From contig NZ_CP133264.1 in assembly GCF_030915445.1 (NCBI RefSeq), forward strand, positions 1,488,001-1,552,000: DNA of 64,000 nt, read 5' to 3'. Made by a program: the position numbers and the translations under genes. The stretch's first letter is position 1. Each line of letters opens with the position of its first letter. Below, in pieces: positions 24,238 to 33,144 of this stretch. This stretch comes from Clostridium sp. OS1-26. Lineage in GTDB: Bacteria > Bacillota > Clostridia > Clostridiales > Clostridiaceae. Under the pieces are notes generated by a model that had not been told where the DNA came from, made no database searches, and saw only the letters and a program-made list of their open reading frames with translations.

Positions 24238-24267
24238 ATGTATTTTAGTGCTATAATATAAATACTT
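24238..24267 (+). promoter_or_regulatory. Promoter of the NlpC/P60 gene
   Basis: TTGAGA (24238-24243), 18 bases, TATAAT (24262-24267), about 100 bases before the start codon. The remaining 24078-24237 region is AT-rich with no other recognisable feature. Confidence 0.5.
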
Positions 24268-24366
24268 GACATATACATAAAGATTTAAACAAAAAAATAC
24301 ATAAGAATTAGCATTTAAATTTAACAAGAATATACAAAAGTTATTCGGCATTGGGAGGTTTGGAGA

Positions 24367-25434
24367 TTGAATAGAAGAATGTTATCTGCTGTTATAGCTT
24401 TAACAGTAGCACTAGTAACTAGTAGAAATGTTTTAGCAGCACCGACGGGCTCATCTAATTCATTAAAGCAAATCAAGGATCAGAGACAAGATTTAGAGAC
24501 CAAGGTAGAAAAACTAGATGAACAAATTGGACAAGTTATAAAGCAAATAGATGATAATAAAAAAGGAGTAGAGAAAACAAATAAGGAGATAAAGGATACT
24601 CAAACTCAGCTAGAAAAGTCTCAACAAAATATAAAAGGACAACAGGACTTATTTGGGAAAAGAGTAAGAGCAATGTACATAAATGGAGTAAATAGTTACC
24701 TTGATGTTATATTACAAGCTGATAATCTAGGTGATTTTATTACGAGAGTAGATACTGTAAAAAAAATAGTAGGTTTTGACCAAAAAATAATAAAAGATTT
24801 AAAAGATGAAAATAATGCTATAGCTCAGAAAAAGCAAACATTAGACGATAAAAATAAAAAGCTTTTAGCATTAAAAGCTGATAATGAAAAGAAATTATCC
24901 AAGTTTAACAGTGATAAGGATTCACAAACTAAATTAATAAAAGATTTAGAAGCTAAAGAAAAAATATTAGCAGTACAAGATACTGCTACTGCAAGAGTAG
25001 TTGCATCTGCAGCAAACCAAGTTCAAAAAGTTAGATCAGAGGCTCCAAGACTTTCAAGAGGAAGCGGAACAACTTCTGCGCCTATGTCATCAAGTTCAGT
25101 TGTTGCATATGCATCAAATTTCTTGGGAACTCCTTATCAATGGGGAGGTAATGGACCAAGTACTTTCGACTGCTCAGGATTCACTAGTTATGTTTATAGC
25201 CACTTTGGAGTGGGATTACCAAGAGTTGCATCAGATCAGCAGGGAGCAGGTACTGCTGTGTCTAGAGATCAACTTCAGCCAGGAGATTTAGTTTTCTTTG
25301 GATCACCTGCACACCACGTTGGAATATATGTAGGTAATGGAGGCTATATTCATGCGCCAAAAACTGGAGATGTAGTTAAGATTTCTTCATTAGATGATAG
25401 ATCTGATTTTACTGGAGGAACAAGAGTTAAATAA
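24367..25434 (+). CDS. Secreted NlpC/P60 peptidoglycan endopeptidase with coiled-coil N-terminus (CwlO-like)
   Basis: 355 aa from TTG 24367 after GGGAGG. Signal peptide at about 1-24 (VIALTVALVTS...VLAAP). A long coiled coil follows (about 30-215, many Lys/Glu/Gln heptads), the kind of domain that needs FtsEX-type activation in CwlO/PcsB proteins. The catalytic NlpC/P60 domain is C-terminal: FDCSGFTSY (Cys), HHVGIYVG (His) and YIHAP (third polar residue). It cleaves stem-peptide bonds during growth. Confidence 0.92.
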   Translation: MNRRMLSAVIALTVALVTSRNVLAAPTGSSNSLKQIKDQRQDLETKVEKLDEQIGQVIKQIDDNKKGVEKTNKEIKDTQTQLEKSQQNIKGQQDLFGKRVRAMYINGVNSYLDVILQADNLGDFITRVDTVKKIVGFDQKIIKDLKDENNAIAQKKQTLDDKNKKLLALKADNEKKLSKFNSDKDSQTKLIKDLEAKEKILAVQDTATARVVASAANQVQKVRSEAPRLSRGSGTTSAPMSSSSVVAYASNFLGTPYQWGGNGPSTFDCSGFTSYVYSHFGVGLPRVASDQQGAGTAVSRDQLQPGDLVFFGSPAHHVGIYVGNGGYIHAPKTGDVVKISSLDDRSDFTGGTRVK

Positions 25435-25439
25435 AAAAA

Positions 25440-25478
25440 AAGAGGCTTACAGATTTGCATTTGTAAGCCTTTTCTTAT
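25440..25478 (+). terminator. Intrinsic terminator after the NlpC/P60 gene
   Basis: Stem AGGCTTACA / TGTAAGCCT-like (AAGAGGCTTACAG ... TTGTAAGCCTTTTCTT). Confidence 0.85.
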
Positions 25479-25550
25479 ATTTAAAGAAAAACAACATAAT
25501 TGATTTAATATTATTTTTGTATAGGAAATAGATTTTTATTATAAACAGGA

Positions 25551-25835
25551 TTCTTGGCTTCAGGTGGAGGTTAAATGCCTAAATGGAATTTAACGGGCAG
25601 AGACTTGCCCAGTGGTCGTAGACAAACTCCATCTGAAGCTTATTAACAGGCTTCTTAGTGTCTTTAGCACTTAGAAGGCGTTATCCTTTAGGGGAAGCCG
25701 TTATCGAGAGTCGTAGAGCTACTTATCCCCAACTTTAAGAAAAGCAGAGAACCCAAATCTTTGATTTGGTGTGAATCGCTTTCACAGAGTGCGTTAGGGT
25801 GTTAGTGGCACTAGACATCGGATAAAGAATAAAAA
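25551..25835 (+). ncRNA. Large structured RNA, family not assigned
   Basis: About 285 bases with no open frame but dense secondary structure. GCTTCAGGTGGAG (25557-25569) pairs over 13 bp with CTCCATCTGAAGC (25627-25639), enclosing hairpin TTAAATGCC-TAAAT-GGAATTTAA, stem GGGCA/TGCCC and AGTGGTCGTAGACAAA. Downstream are CTTCTTAGTG/CACTTAGAAG (one mismatch), GGGGA/TCCCC around 25691-25730, CCAAATC/GATTTGG and GTGAA/TTCAC. The first domain shares its core with leader elements A-C. It lies between two convergent genes, so it is probably free-standing. Size and host would fit a clostridial noncoding RNA such as raiA, but I cannot confirm this. Confidence 0.65.
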
Positions 25836-25860
25836 ACCCACATAAATTATGTGGGTTAAT
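25831..25860 (-). terminator. Intrinsic terminator of abrB (minus strand)
   Basis: Stem AACCCACATAA / TTATGTGGGTT. On the minus strand it is followed by TTTTTT. It may also end the structured RNA on the plus strand, but there the T tract is poor. Confidence 0.8.
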
Positions 25861-25865
25861 AAGGA

Positions 25866-26111
25866 CTACTTGTCCCCTTTTAATTCGTTCATGCAGTTTT
25901 TACATATATTTTTTCCTTTGTAATTTACAACGTCTCTTGCATCTCCACAGAAAATACATGCTGGTTCGTATTTCTTAAGTATTATTTGTTCGCCATCCAC
26001 ATATATTTCTAAAGCATCTTTTTCCGCGATATCTAGAGTTCTTCTTAACTCTATTGGAATAACTATTCTACCTAACTCGTCTACTCTTCTTACAACACCT
26101 GTTGATTTCAT
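25866..26111 (-). CDS. abrB: AbrB-family transition-state regulator
   Basis: 81 aa. The N-terminal swapped-hairpin DNA-binding domain is VRRVDELGRIVIPIELRRTL with DALEIYVDGEQIILKKY. The C-terminal part CIFCG...ICKNCM forms a four-Cys, zinc-ribbon-like tail usual in clostridial AbrB. It represses post-exponential and sporulation genes. GGAGG lies 7 bases before ATG. It is convergent with the structured RNA, and Spo0A-box-like sequences lie upstream. Confidence 0.92.
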   Translation of the reverse strand: MKSTGVVRRVDELGRIVIPIELRRTLDIAEKDALEIYVDGEQIILKKYEPACIFCGDARDVVNYKGKNICKNCMNELKGDK

Positions 26112-26137
26112 TTAAATTTCCTCCTCTAATCCCATAA

Positions 26138-26144
26138 TTCGACA
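26138..26144 (-). promoter_or_regulatory. Spo0A (0A) box upstream of abrB
   Basis: TTCGACA on plus, i.e. TGTCGAA on minus (extended TGTCGAATTA), a perfect 0A-box core 27 bases before the abrB start. Spo0A represses abrB through such boxes in Bacillus. Confidence 0.5.
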
Positions 26145-26430
26145 TATGTTTAATTAAATAATAGCAAATATTACATTTAAAGTCAACATCATTTTGAAAA
26201 TTGTTTTACAAATTTCTTATTAAATTCCATCTATAGTTAATATACTCCCAAAATATACAAATGTCAATATATTTTTATTGCAAAATACATTTTTTTACTG
26301 TATCATTAAATATAGACAAATCAAGGACTTGTTAAAAAATAACATGAAATTATATGCTAAATTTCTCATAATTAAGCAACACATGAATTTTATAAATAAA
26401 ATAGTAATTATATGGATAAATAGAAAACAA

Positions 26431-26437
26431 TGTCGAA
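26431..26437 (+). promoter_or_regulatory. Second 0A box between abrB and the CCA-transferase gene
   Basis: TGTCGAA on plus (TGTCGAAATT), 287 bases from the first box in the divergent intergenic region. The rest of 26145-26540 is AT-rich; a 62-codon frame there has no ribosome site and no recognisable content. Confidence 0.35.
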
Positions 26438-26549
26438 ATTATGCTAACATAAGGTTAAAGTTGTAAAATATGAGATTGTTATATGGTTAAATGTGTATTT
26501 ATCATGTGGAATTATAAGCACTTCAAATAATATATAGTGGGTGAAATAT

Positions 26550-27925
26550 ATGAGGAGTTCAAATGAATTTATAAATCAGTTTAAATGTATACTAAAAAGT
26601 TTGGGCGGAGATGCTTATCTAGTAGGAGGTTATGTTAGGGACAAATTAATAAGTTCTAGAATTGAACCTAACGACATTGATATAATATATAGCGGCGATA
26701 TGTCAAAACTCATTAATGAGTTTAATAACCTAGGTTATAAGTTTTTTTCTATAAAAGAGGATATAGGAATATATAGATGTATAATTGAAAATTTAACAAT
26801 AGATATAGCCGCAATAAAAGGAAAATCAATTGAAGAAGATTTAGCTAAAAGAGATTTTACTATAAATGCAATATGCATAAAGCTTCTAGAAAATAAAATA
26901 ATAGATCCCTTTAAAGGAAGAAATTCTATTAAATCTAGAATAATTCAAAATGTAAGTGACAAAGGCTTAGAAGATGATCCAGTTAGAATATTAAGAGGAA
27001 TAAGATTTTATATAACTTACGGCATGCATTTTAGTTTTGACACAGAAAATAATCTAGTTAAGATAGCACCTAGCTTAAAAAGTTGTGTAAAAGAAAGAGT
27101 ATTTAATGAATTTATGAAAATAATAGAGAGTGACAAAGAGGGGAAAGCTTTTGAGTTTCTAGATAGCTACAATATATTAAGAAATATGTTTCCATATGTA
27201 GATGAATTAAAGACTATTGGAAAATGTAAGTATCATATGGAAGATGCATTTACACATATGAATTTGACCTATGGAGTATTTAAAGATCTACTAAACAAAA
27301 GAATAACTATTAACAACTTAGATTTAAGTGTATTTGAAAAGAAGATAGGGAACTTTAAATTAAAAGAGTATGTGGCTTTTGCATGTTTTATGCATGATAT
27401 AGGCAAGTTCAAATGCTACAAGAAAGCAGATGAAAAGATTAGCTTTTATGGTCATGATATAGAAGGGGCTAAGATTATTAAGTCGGTTTGTGAAGATATG
27501 AATTTTCCCAAAGAGGCATCAGAACTTATTGAGAAGCTTGTGGAAGGTCATATGCATCCCCTTGGGTTATTTAATTCTGATGTCAAAGAAGTTAAAAAAT
27601 CATCTTATAAATTCTTTAACAAGTATGAGAAGTTTTCAGTACAATTGCTTGTACTTTCTTTTGTGATAATTATGCTACTAGTATGATTTTTGATCCTAAA
27701 AATGAAAAAAAGAGATATAAAGAATTTATAGAAAATATGCTAAGTGAATATAAAAGATATGTAGAAATTAAAAAACATAGACTTGTATCAGGAAACGAAA
27801 TAATAAGCATTACTGGAAAACAGGGGCCTGACATAGGTTCTTTACTTGATAATATTGATATGCTTAGATATTTAGGGAAAATAAATAGTAGAGAAGATGT
27901 TATTAAATATTTAGGTGGAAAATAA
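26550..27925 (+). pseudogene. CCA tRNA nucleotidyltransferase / poly(A) polymerase family gene with a single-base frameshift
   Basis: The first part (26550-27686) carries the nucleotidyltransferase domain (LVGGYVRDKL, DIDII, KRDFTINAI, DPVRILRGIRF) and an HD domain (FMHDIGK, YGHDIEGA). The frame then closes after SFVIIMLLV. Adding one T to the TTTT run at 27659-27662 restores SFCDNYATSMIFDPKNEK and joins the 80 residues ending at 27925, giving a normal-length protein of about 460 aa. CCA addition is usually essential, so this may be a sequence error; the overlap ATGA at 27683 could also allow re-initiation. Start ATG 26550 (GTG at 26541 possible). Confidence 0.82.
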
Positions 27926-27997
27926 AATTTTAGATTATAGTTTAGTATGTTATAATATTAAAATCAAATAAAATTAATAGTACTGGGGGAATACTGG

Positions 27998-28642
27998 ATG
28001 AAAATATTTATTGATACTGCTAATGTTGAGGAAATAAAAAGAGTAGCGGAGTGGGGCATACTTGATGGAGTTACTACTAATCCTTCACTAATTGCAAAAG
28101 AAGGCAGAGATTTAAAAGAAGTAATTGAAGAAATATGCTCAATTGTTGATGGACCAATAAGTGCAGAGGTTATGAGCTTAGAATCAAAAAAAATGGTGGA
28201 AGAAGCTAGAGAGCTTGTTAAGCTTCATAAAAACGTTGTAATAAAAATACCTATGTGTGAAGAAGGCCTTAAGGCAGTAGCTATATTAGCTAAAGAGGGC
28301 ATAAAAACAAATGTTACTTTAATATTCTCTGCACAACAAGCTTTGCTTGCAGCAAAAGCAGGTGCCAGCTTTGTAAGTCCGTTTTTAGGAAGATTAGATG
28401 ATATAGGAAATGAAGGAATTACAATTATTAGTGATATAGCTGATATATTCGATATATATGGAATTGAAACAGAAATAATATCAGCAAGTGTAAGACATCC
28501 AATACATGTTTTAGAATGTGCAAAGGCTGGTTCAGACATTGCTACAATACCATATAAAATATTAGTTCAAATGCTAAAACATCCTTTAACTGATATAGGA
28601 ATAGAGAAGTTTATAGAGGATTACAATAAGTCCCAAAAATAG
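27998..28642 (+). CDS. Transaldolase, TalC/fructose-6-phosphate aldolase-like
   Basis: 214 aa, the short single-domain form. [28 protein letters not shown] with Schiff-base Lys 83, NVTLIFS and [11 protein letters not shown] are all present. It moves a dihydroxyacetone unit in the pentose phosphate pathway, or acts as aldolase in close relatives; the two cannot be separated by eye. GGGGGA precedes the ATG. Monocistronic with its own terminator. Confidence 0.92.
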   Translation: MKIFIDTANVEEIKRVAEWGILDGVTTNPSLIAKEGRDLKEVIEEICSIVDGPISAEVMSLESKKMVEEARELVKLHKNVVIKIPMCEEGLKAVAILAKEGIKTNVTLIFSAQQALLAAKAGASFVSPFLGRLDDIGNEGITIISDIADIFDIYGIETEIISASVRHPIHVLECAKAGSDIATIPYKILVQMLKHPLTDIGIEKFIEDYNKSQK

Positions 28643-28654
28643 TATATAAACATT

Positions 28655-28688
28655 AAAAACCTGATGACATAAAACATCAGGTTTTTTG
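28655..28688 (+). terminator. Intrinsic terminator after transaldolase
   Basis: Stem AAAACCTGATG / CATCAGGTTTT then T run. Confidence 0.9.
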
Positions 28689-28836
28689 ATAATGATCTAT
28701 ATAATATGACAGTTAGCAAATATAGTTTTATGTATAAAATGAAATAAATTTTTGAAAAAAGTAGTATATGAGAGAATTGTGCAAGATAAAAATAAGTACT
28801 TCTGTCAAAAAATACTTAGATTATTAACACAATAAA

Positions 28837-28972
28837 TTATCCACACTGTGAATAAAGATATAGAAAGGGTATTAAAACTCAATAATATCAATATATACAA
28901 GTTATCCACAAAATGTGTTGATAAAAATGATAAAATTGTGGACAAATTATAATATATTACTAAGAATCCACA
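28837..28972. other. DnaA-box cluster 1
   Basis: Within 136 bases of AT-rich DNA: TTATCCACA (28837-28845, plus), TGTGAATAA (28847-28855, minus, one mismatch), TTATCCACA (28912-28920, plus), TGTGGACAA (28937-28945, minus, one mismatch) and the weaker GAATCCACA (28964-28972). A frame on the minus strand across this region has no coding features. The rest of 28689-29073 shows only an AT-rich background and a short terminator-like repeat (AGTTCTGATTTCACAGAACT) at about 29031-29050. Confidence 0.6.
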
Positions 28973-29073
28973 GATTGAAAAGATTGATTGTTCATAAGTC
29001 ATTTTTTTGAATGATAAATATTGTTGAAAAAGAGTTCTGATTTCACAGAACTCCTTCAAGTTATTATATTAAT

Positions 29074-29727
29074 CTATTCTTCTATGCTTTGGAAGGTTGA
29101 AACAATAAAATCGAATTCTTCAGGATTACTTATTTCACCATAGCTATCCTCAGAAATTCCAGGGTAGTAGTATAAAATAAACTTTTCTTTAGTAATTATA
29201 TTTTCAATTATTATATACTTTGTATCGAGTTCTACATCTTGAAGTATACCAAGCACCATATATCTATCATTGCCACCCGTTCTATTATTGGTTAAGTCCA
29301 ATATAAAGTTTTCAGGTTTAGAAACATTGATTTTTTTATGATCACAAAAAACTGTACAGGAGTTATCACGGCAAGCTAAGCAGCTATCAAACTTACAATC
29401 AGCAGTACAGTTTAGACATTTACACTTACTACACTTTTCTAACTGATTTAAGGATTCGGAGTTATCTTTTTTGTAATCATTCAATAAGTCAACGTATTTG
29501 TCGTTTCCGAATCTGCTGAAGAAACCACCTTTGCTAATTTCTGATTCAGTTGCTTGTAATAGTTCAATATATTTTTTTAATATAGATGCTTTTGCAACAT
29601 ACTTTCTATTCTTTAAAGTAGATTCTTCTAAGAAAGGAGATACATTATCTATAGCATAATTTATATCCACATAAAGTTTTCCGTATTTATCTTTTTCACT
29701 TTTTAAAAATTCATCGGCTTTACTCAT
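29074..29727 (-). CDS. Cysteine-rich protein of unknown function, third gene of the pspA cassette
   Basis: 217 aa, not recognised. Residues 1-95 are helical and charged. A dense Cys cluster follows at about 98-128 (CSKCKCLNCTADC, CLACRDNSC, CDHKK), up to nine cysteines that could bind zinc or an iron-sulfur cluster. The C-terminal half (about 135-217) looks like a small alpha/beta domain (YMVLGILQDVELDTKYIIIE). No signal peptide. It starts 11 bases after pspA on the same strand, so its function is probably tied to PspA. Confidence 0.75.
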   Translation of the reverse strand: MSKADEFLKSEKDKYGKLYVDINYAIDNVSPFLEESTLKNRKYVAKASILKKYIELLQATESEISKGGFFSRFGNDKYVDLLNDYKKDNSESLNQLEKCSKCKCLNCTADCKFDSCLACRDNSCTVFCDHKKINVSKPENFILDLTNNRTGGNDRYMVLGILQDVELDTKYIIIENIITKEKFILYYYPGISEDSYGEISNPEEFDFIVSTFQSIEE

Positions 29728-29738
29728 ATACTATCCCC

Positions 29739-30389
29739 TTAACTTTGTTTATATTTTTTTAGTTCTTCATCAAGGCTTGTTTCATTTAGCTTTTCAAATT
29801 CTTTCTCTAAAGAGTTATCTTCTCTTAAATCTTCAAGACCTTCAGCCATAGATTCTTTCTTTTGGATTTTTCTTTCTATATCATCTAAGTTTATTTTATT
29901 GCTTCCAGTATCTACGTTTGCTAAAATTTCATTTACTTTTTTGCTAGCCTCAGCATTGTTAAATCTTGCAGCAGCCTCATCCCTATATGCTCTTGTTTTT
30001 TCTATTTCATCTTGAAGATCCTTCAATTTTGATTTTATAGCTTCAGCTTTTTTCTGAGCATCCTCATAACTAGTTTTTAATGAGCTATAGGATTTATCTG
30101 CCTCAAGTTTTTTAGCCAAAGCTTTTTTAGCTAACTCTTCATTGCCTTTACTTAAAGCAAGTTTGACTTTTTCATCAAATTCTTCAGAACTTCTTTTAGC
30201 TTCTACCATCTTCTTCTCAATTTCATGAACATTACCTAAAATTTGAGCAGAAGAAAGCTTAGCTGTATTTAAACTTTCTTCCATATCTCTTATTTTTTGA
30301 TCTAATAGTTCAATAGGATTTTCCACCTCGTCTAAGGCATTGTTAACCTTTGCTCTAAAAATATTTGATAGTCTGTTAAACATTCCCAT
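29739..30389 (-). CDS. pspA: PspA/IM30 family membrane-stress protein
   Basis: 216 aa, almost entirely alpha-helical coiled coil. The N-terminus MGMFNRLSNIFRAKVNNALDE and DPxxxLDQKIRDME-type stretch (NPIELLDQKIRDMEE) are family signatures. PspA/IM30/LiaH proteins are ESCRT-III-like, assemble on the inner membrane face and protect it under stress. AGGAGG precedes ATG. It lies between a secreted/anchored Ser-rich protein gene and a Cys-rich protein gene, all three on the minus strand with gaps of 18 and 11 bases. Confidence 0.9.
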   Translation of the reverse strand: MGMFNRLSNIFRAKVNNALDEVENPIELLDQKIRDMEESLNTAKLSSAQILGNVHEIEKKMVEAKRSSEEFDEKVKLALSKGNEELAKKALAKKLEADKSYSSLKTSYEDAQKKAEAIKSKLKDLQDEIEKTRAYRDEAAARFNNAEASKKVNEILANVDTGSNKINLDDIERKIQKKESMAEGLEDLREDNSLEKEFEKLNETSLDEELKKYKQS

Positions 30390-30407
30390 AAAAAATATCC
30401 TCCTCGA

Positions 30408-30965
30408 TTATTTTCTTCTATATTTCTTTATCAATTTAATTATAATAATAATAATTATAATTATAATTATAAGCTTAAATATGCTTGATATAAAGCTTCC
30501 TGAGCTATATCCATAACCTGCACCGGGGCCATAGTAACTGTGACTGCTTCCCCATGGAATAGGTATAGGAATAGGCAAAAATGACCGCTTAGTTCCACTG
30601 TCATAGCTTTTAGATGACGAATTTTGTGTATTATTCGGCTGAGATTTATAGCTATCATTTGATTTTGAACTGCCAGATGAAGATTTAGGAGTATTTGAAA
30701 AATCACCTGACTTAAAATCGCCACCAGAAGATTTAGTTGTGCCAGTGGAAGATTTAGGCGTACTGGTAGAAGACTTAGGAGAAGAAAAACTTCCCGATTT
30801 AAAACTACCACCAGAACTGCGGCTGCCTCCCCCAGATTTAGCATATACAATCATGTTACTTGTACTTGTAAAGTTTCCAAGGAGAGGGCTAAATATGTCT
30901 ACAGATATAAATAAAAATACAAGCAATAGGCAGATAAAGAATCGTTTTTTATTTATTTTGTTCAC
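30408..30965 (-). CDS. Ser/Gly-rich low-complexity membrane protein, first gene of the pspA cassette
   Basis: 185 aa from GTG 30965. A signal peptide or N-terminal anchor (about 8-27, FFICLLLVFLFISVDIF) is followed by a Ser/Gly/Thr/Lys-rich disordered region with imperfect repeats of PKSSxxxxKSxGxxF type (about 43-130). Next are PIPIPIPWGSSHSYYGPGAG and a C-terminal membrane segment that is a run of about eleven Ile, then KLIKKYRRK. Both ends probably sit in the membrane with the Ser-rich loop outside. Function unknown. Confidence 0.75.
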   Translation of the reverse strand: MNKINKKRFFICLLLVFLFISVDIFSPLLGNFTSTSNMIVYAKSGGGSRSSGGSFKSGSFSSPKSSTSTPKSSTGTTKSSGGDFKSGDFSNTPKSSSGSSKSNDSYKSQPNNTQNSSSKSYDSGTKRSFLPIPIPIPWGSSHSYYGPGAGYGYSSGSFISSIFKLIIIIIIIIIIIKLIKKYRRK

Positions 30966-31391
30966 CCCCCAAAAATAATGCTACTTTTTACTATATGTTA
31001 GCATATTATTAGATATTATTGTTTATAATTAATATTAAATTTTTATATAATTAATATTTAATCTCTATGAAGTAAGATATAATAGTATTATAAGGTATAT
31101 AATACTATATTACAATATGATGTAAAACTTATTTTAGATGATATTAAACTATTTGAGTGAAGTAAAAAAACAAATCGCTAGATATCTTTATATATCTAAA
31201 TATTTCTTTATAATCCATAGTAGTAATTTTATAATATTTAACTTGTAAAGGGGTTATATATACCTTATAATGTTAGTATAATCTAGATTTAGAAGGTGAG
31301 TTAAATCAGAAATAAATTTTAGGCGAAAGTTATATAAGGTTTTCATGGTGTAGTAAATTAAAAGTTAAGTATTGTATTGGAGGGTGTAAAA
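30966..31391. other. Intergenic region, no gene seen
   Basis: About 425 bases, very AT-rich. It has a perfect 10-bp hairpin TAGTATTATA/TATAATACTA (about 31083-31107) with no T tract, and divergent promoter space for the pspA cassette and the DUF1836 gene. No other feature recognised. Confidence 0.5.
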
Positions 31392-31988
31392 TTGGAAGAG
31401 AGTAAATTTGGAATAGAGTATATAAATAAGATGGCTAAAGAAATATCGAAGACTACCATAGTACCATTTGAAGATTTGCCAAGGTATGATTTATTTCTGT
31501 CACAGGTCATTGATTACTTAAATGATAAATTTGAAGGTGAAAAATATACAAATAATATAGTTCAAAATTATATAAAGAATGAGGTTATATCTAAGCCAGA
31601 GGATGGCAAGAAAAGGGGATATACTAAATTACATTTAGCTCAGCTTGTGCTCTTGAGTTATATGAGGCCTATACTAACAACAGAGGAAATAAAAAAGGTA
31701 TTTAGTTTGGCATTTAATGAAATAAATAACGGAGATGATGATATTATATCATGGGAAAAGGCATATAAAGTTTTCTCCGATATTCAGAAGGATAGCTTTG
31801 AAGAATTCTTATCAAAACAATATTTTGATGAGGAAAGATTTAAAGAAACAACAAAAGATATCAATTTAACCCCAAAAGAAGAAGAGAGAATAAAAGTTTT
31901 CTTTGTAGTGATGACTTTAATATGTCAGGCAAGTGCGGTAAAAAAATTAGTACAAAATATAGTAGAATCATATAAAAGTGAAGAATAG
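31392..31988 (+). CDS. DUF1836 family protein
   Basis: 198 aa from TTG 31392, with GGAGG about 9 bases upstream; an in-frame TTG at 31377 overlaps that site. The family pattern is visible: LPRYDLFLSQVIDYLND, YTNNIVQNYIKNEVISKP and GYTKLHLAQLVLLSYMRPILTTEEIKKV. It resembles a MerR-like winged-helix arrangement, so a regulatory role is possible, but no function is established for the family. Monocistronic. Confidence 0.78.
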   Translation: MEESKFGIEYINKMAKEISKTTIVPFEDLPRYDLFLSQVIDYLNDKFEGEKYTNNIVQNYIKNEVISKPEDGKKRGYTKLHLAQLVLLSYMRPILTTEEIKKVFSLAFNEINNGDDDIISWEKAYKVFSDIQKDSFEEFLSKQYFDEERFKETTKDINLTPKEEERIKVFFVVMTLICQASAVKKLVQNIVESYKSEE

Positions 31989-31999
31989 CTTAATTATAG

Positions 32000-32043
32000 A
32001 AATACTAATATAGTCAATATTGATTATATTAGTATTTTTTTAT
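32000..32043 (+). terminator. Intrinsic terminator after the DUF1836 gene
   Basis: Stem AAATACTAATATA / TATATTAGTATTT-like followed by TTTTTAT. Confidence 0.8.
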
Positions 32044-32085
32044 AAATAAACTCTGGCATTTTAAAAAAATATAATATATAATATA

Positions 32086-32099
32086 TGTATATTTATACA
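32086..32099 (+). promoter_or_regulatory. Candidate ARG box (ArgR operator) upstream of argF
   Basis: TGTATATTTATACA is a palindrome matching TGAATWWWWATTCA at 12 of 14 positions. It lies 46 bases before the argF start and next to a TATAAT. Confidence 0.42.
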
Positions 32100-32145
32100 T
32101 AAAAGAGAATAAATATAACTATATTTATATATTGAGGTGGTTAAA

Positions 32146-33144
32146 ATGTTTAATTTAAAAAATAGAAGCTTTTTAACTTTAATGGATTTTTCGCAGAAAG
32201 AAATATATTATTTTTTGTATCTTGCACAAGAACTTAAAAGAAATAAATATACAGGAAATGAAAATCAGAGACTTAAAGGAAAAAATATAGCACTAATATT
32301 TGAAAAGGACTCAACTAGAACAAGATGTGCATTTGAAATAGCTGCAGCTGATCAAGGGGCACATACAACATATTTAGGGCCAAGCGGAAGTCAGATGGGT
32401 AAAAAGGAATCAATTGAAGATACTGCAAGGGTTCTAGGTAGAATGTATGATGGAATAGAATATAGAGGATATAGTCAGGCTACAGTAGAAACATTAGCTA
32501 AGTATTCTAGTGTACCAGTGTGGAATGGACTAACTGATGAAGATCATCCTACTCAAGTATTAGCAGATTTCCTAACTATAATGGAGAATTTTAATAAGCC
32601 ATTAAATAAAATAAAGTTTGCTTATGTTGGAGATGGGAGAAATAATATGGCCAATGCTTTAATGATTGGTGCAGTGAAAATGGGCATGGACTTTAGAATA
32701 GTATCACCTAGGGAGCTATTTCCAAATGAGAATTTAGTAGACAAGTGTAAAGAAGAGACCAAGAAAACGGAAGCAAGTATAACAATTACAGAGGATATAG
32801 ATGAAGGTGTACACGATGCAGATGTTATTTATACTGACGTATGGGTATCAATGGGAGAATCTGAAGAAGTATGGGAAAATAGAATAAAAGTGCTATTACC
32901 CTATCAGGTAAATATGGATATGATAAGAAAAACACATAATGAAAATATGAAATTCTTTCATTGCTTGCCTGCATTTCATAATACTAGCACAGAGGTAGGA
33001 AAAGCAATATTTGATAAGTATGGAATTGAAGCAATGGAAGTTACGGAAGATGTATTTGAAAGTAAGTATTCTGTGGTATTTGATGAAGCTGAAAATAGAT
33101 TACACACAATAAAAGCGATTATGTTAGCTACCTTAGGAGATTAG
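32146..33144 (+). CDS. argF: Ornithine carbamoyltransferase
   Basis: 332 aa from ATG 32146 (GAGGTGG upstream; the in-frame GTG before it overlaps that site). Carbamoyl-phosphate site [13 protein letters not shown] (about 51-63), [31 protein letters not shown] and the ornithine-binding HCLPAFH are intact. It makes citrulline from ornithine and carbamoyl phosphate. No other arginine gene is adjacent, so biosynthetic (argF) versus catabolic (arcB) use is unsettled; the ARG-box-like site favours ArgR control. The stop codon TAG is completed by the first G of a miniature transposon copy. Confidence 0.94.
   Translation: MFNLKNRSFLTLMDFSQKEIYYFLYLAQELKRNKYTGNENQRLKGKNIALIFEKDSTRTRCAFEIAAADQGAHTTYLGPSGSQMGKKESIEDTARVLGRMYDGIEYRGYSQATVETLAKYSSVPVWNGLTDEDHPTQVLADFLTIMENFNKPLNKIKFAYVGDGRNNMANALMIGAVKMGMDFRIVSPRELFPNENLVDKCKEETKKTEASITITEDIDEGVHDADVIYTDVWVSMGESEEVWENRIKVLLPYQVNMDMIRKTHNENMKFFHCLPAFHNTSTEVGKAIFDKYGIEAMEVTEDVFESKYSVVFDEAENRLHTIKAIMLATLGD

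Noticed and set aside
26278..26466. 62-codon plus-strand frame upstream of the CCA-transferase gene
   Set aside because: No ribosome site, low-complexity Ile/Asn/Lys composition, overlaps a 0A-box region.
28805..29059. 84-codon minus-strand frame between transaldolase and the Cys-rich gene
   Set aside because: No ribosome site; its content is explained by the DnaA-box cluster and AT-rich background.
30467..30978. Frames overlapping the Ser-rich membrane protein gene on both strands
   Set aside because: Alternative readings of a repetitive Ser-rich coding sequence; the frame with signal peptide and membrane segment is the real one.
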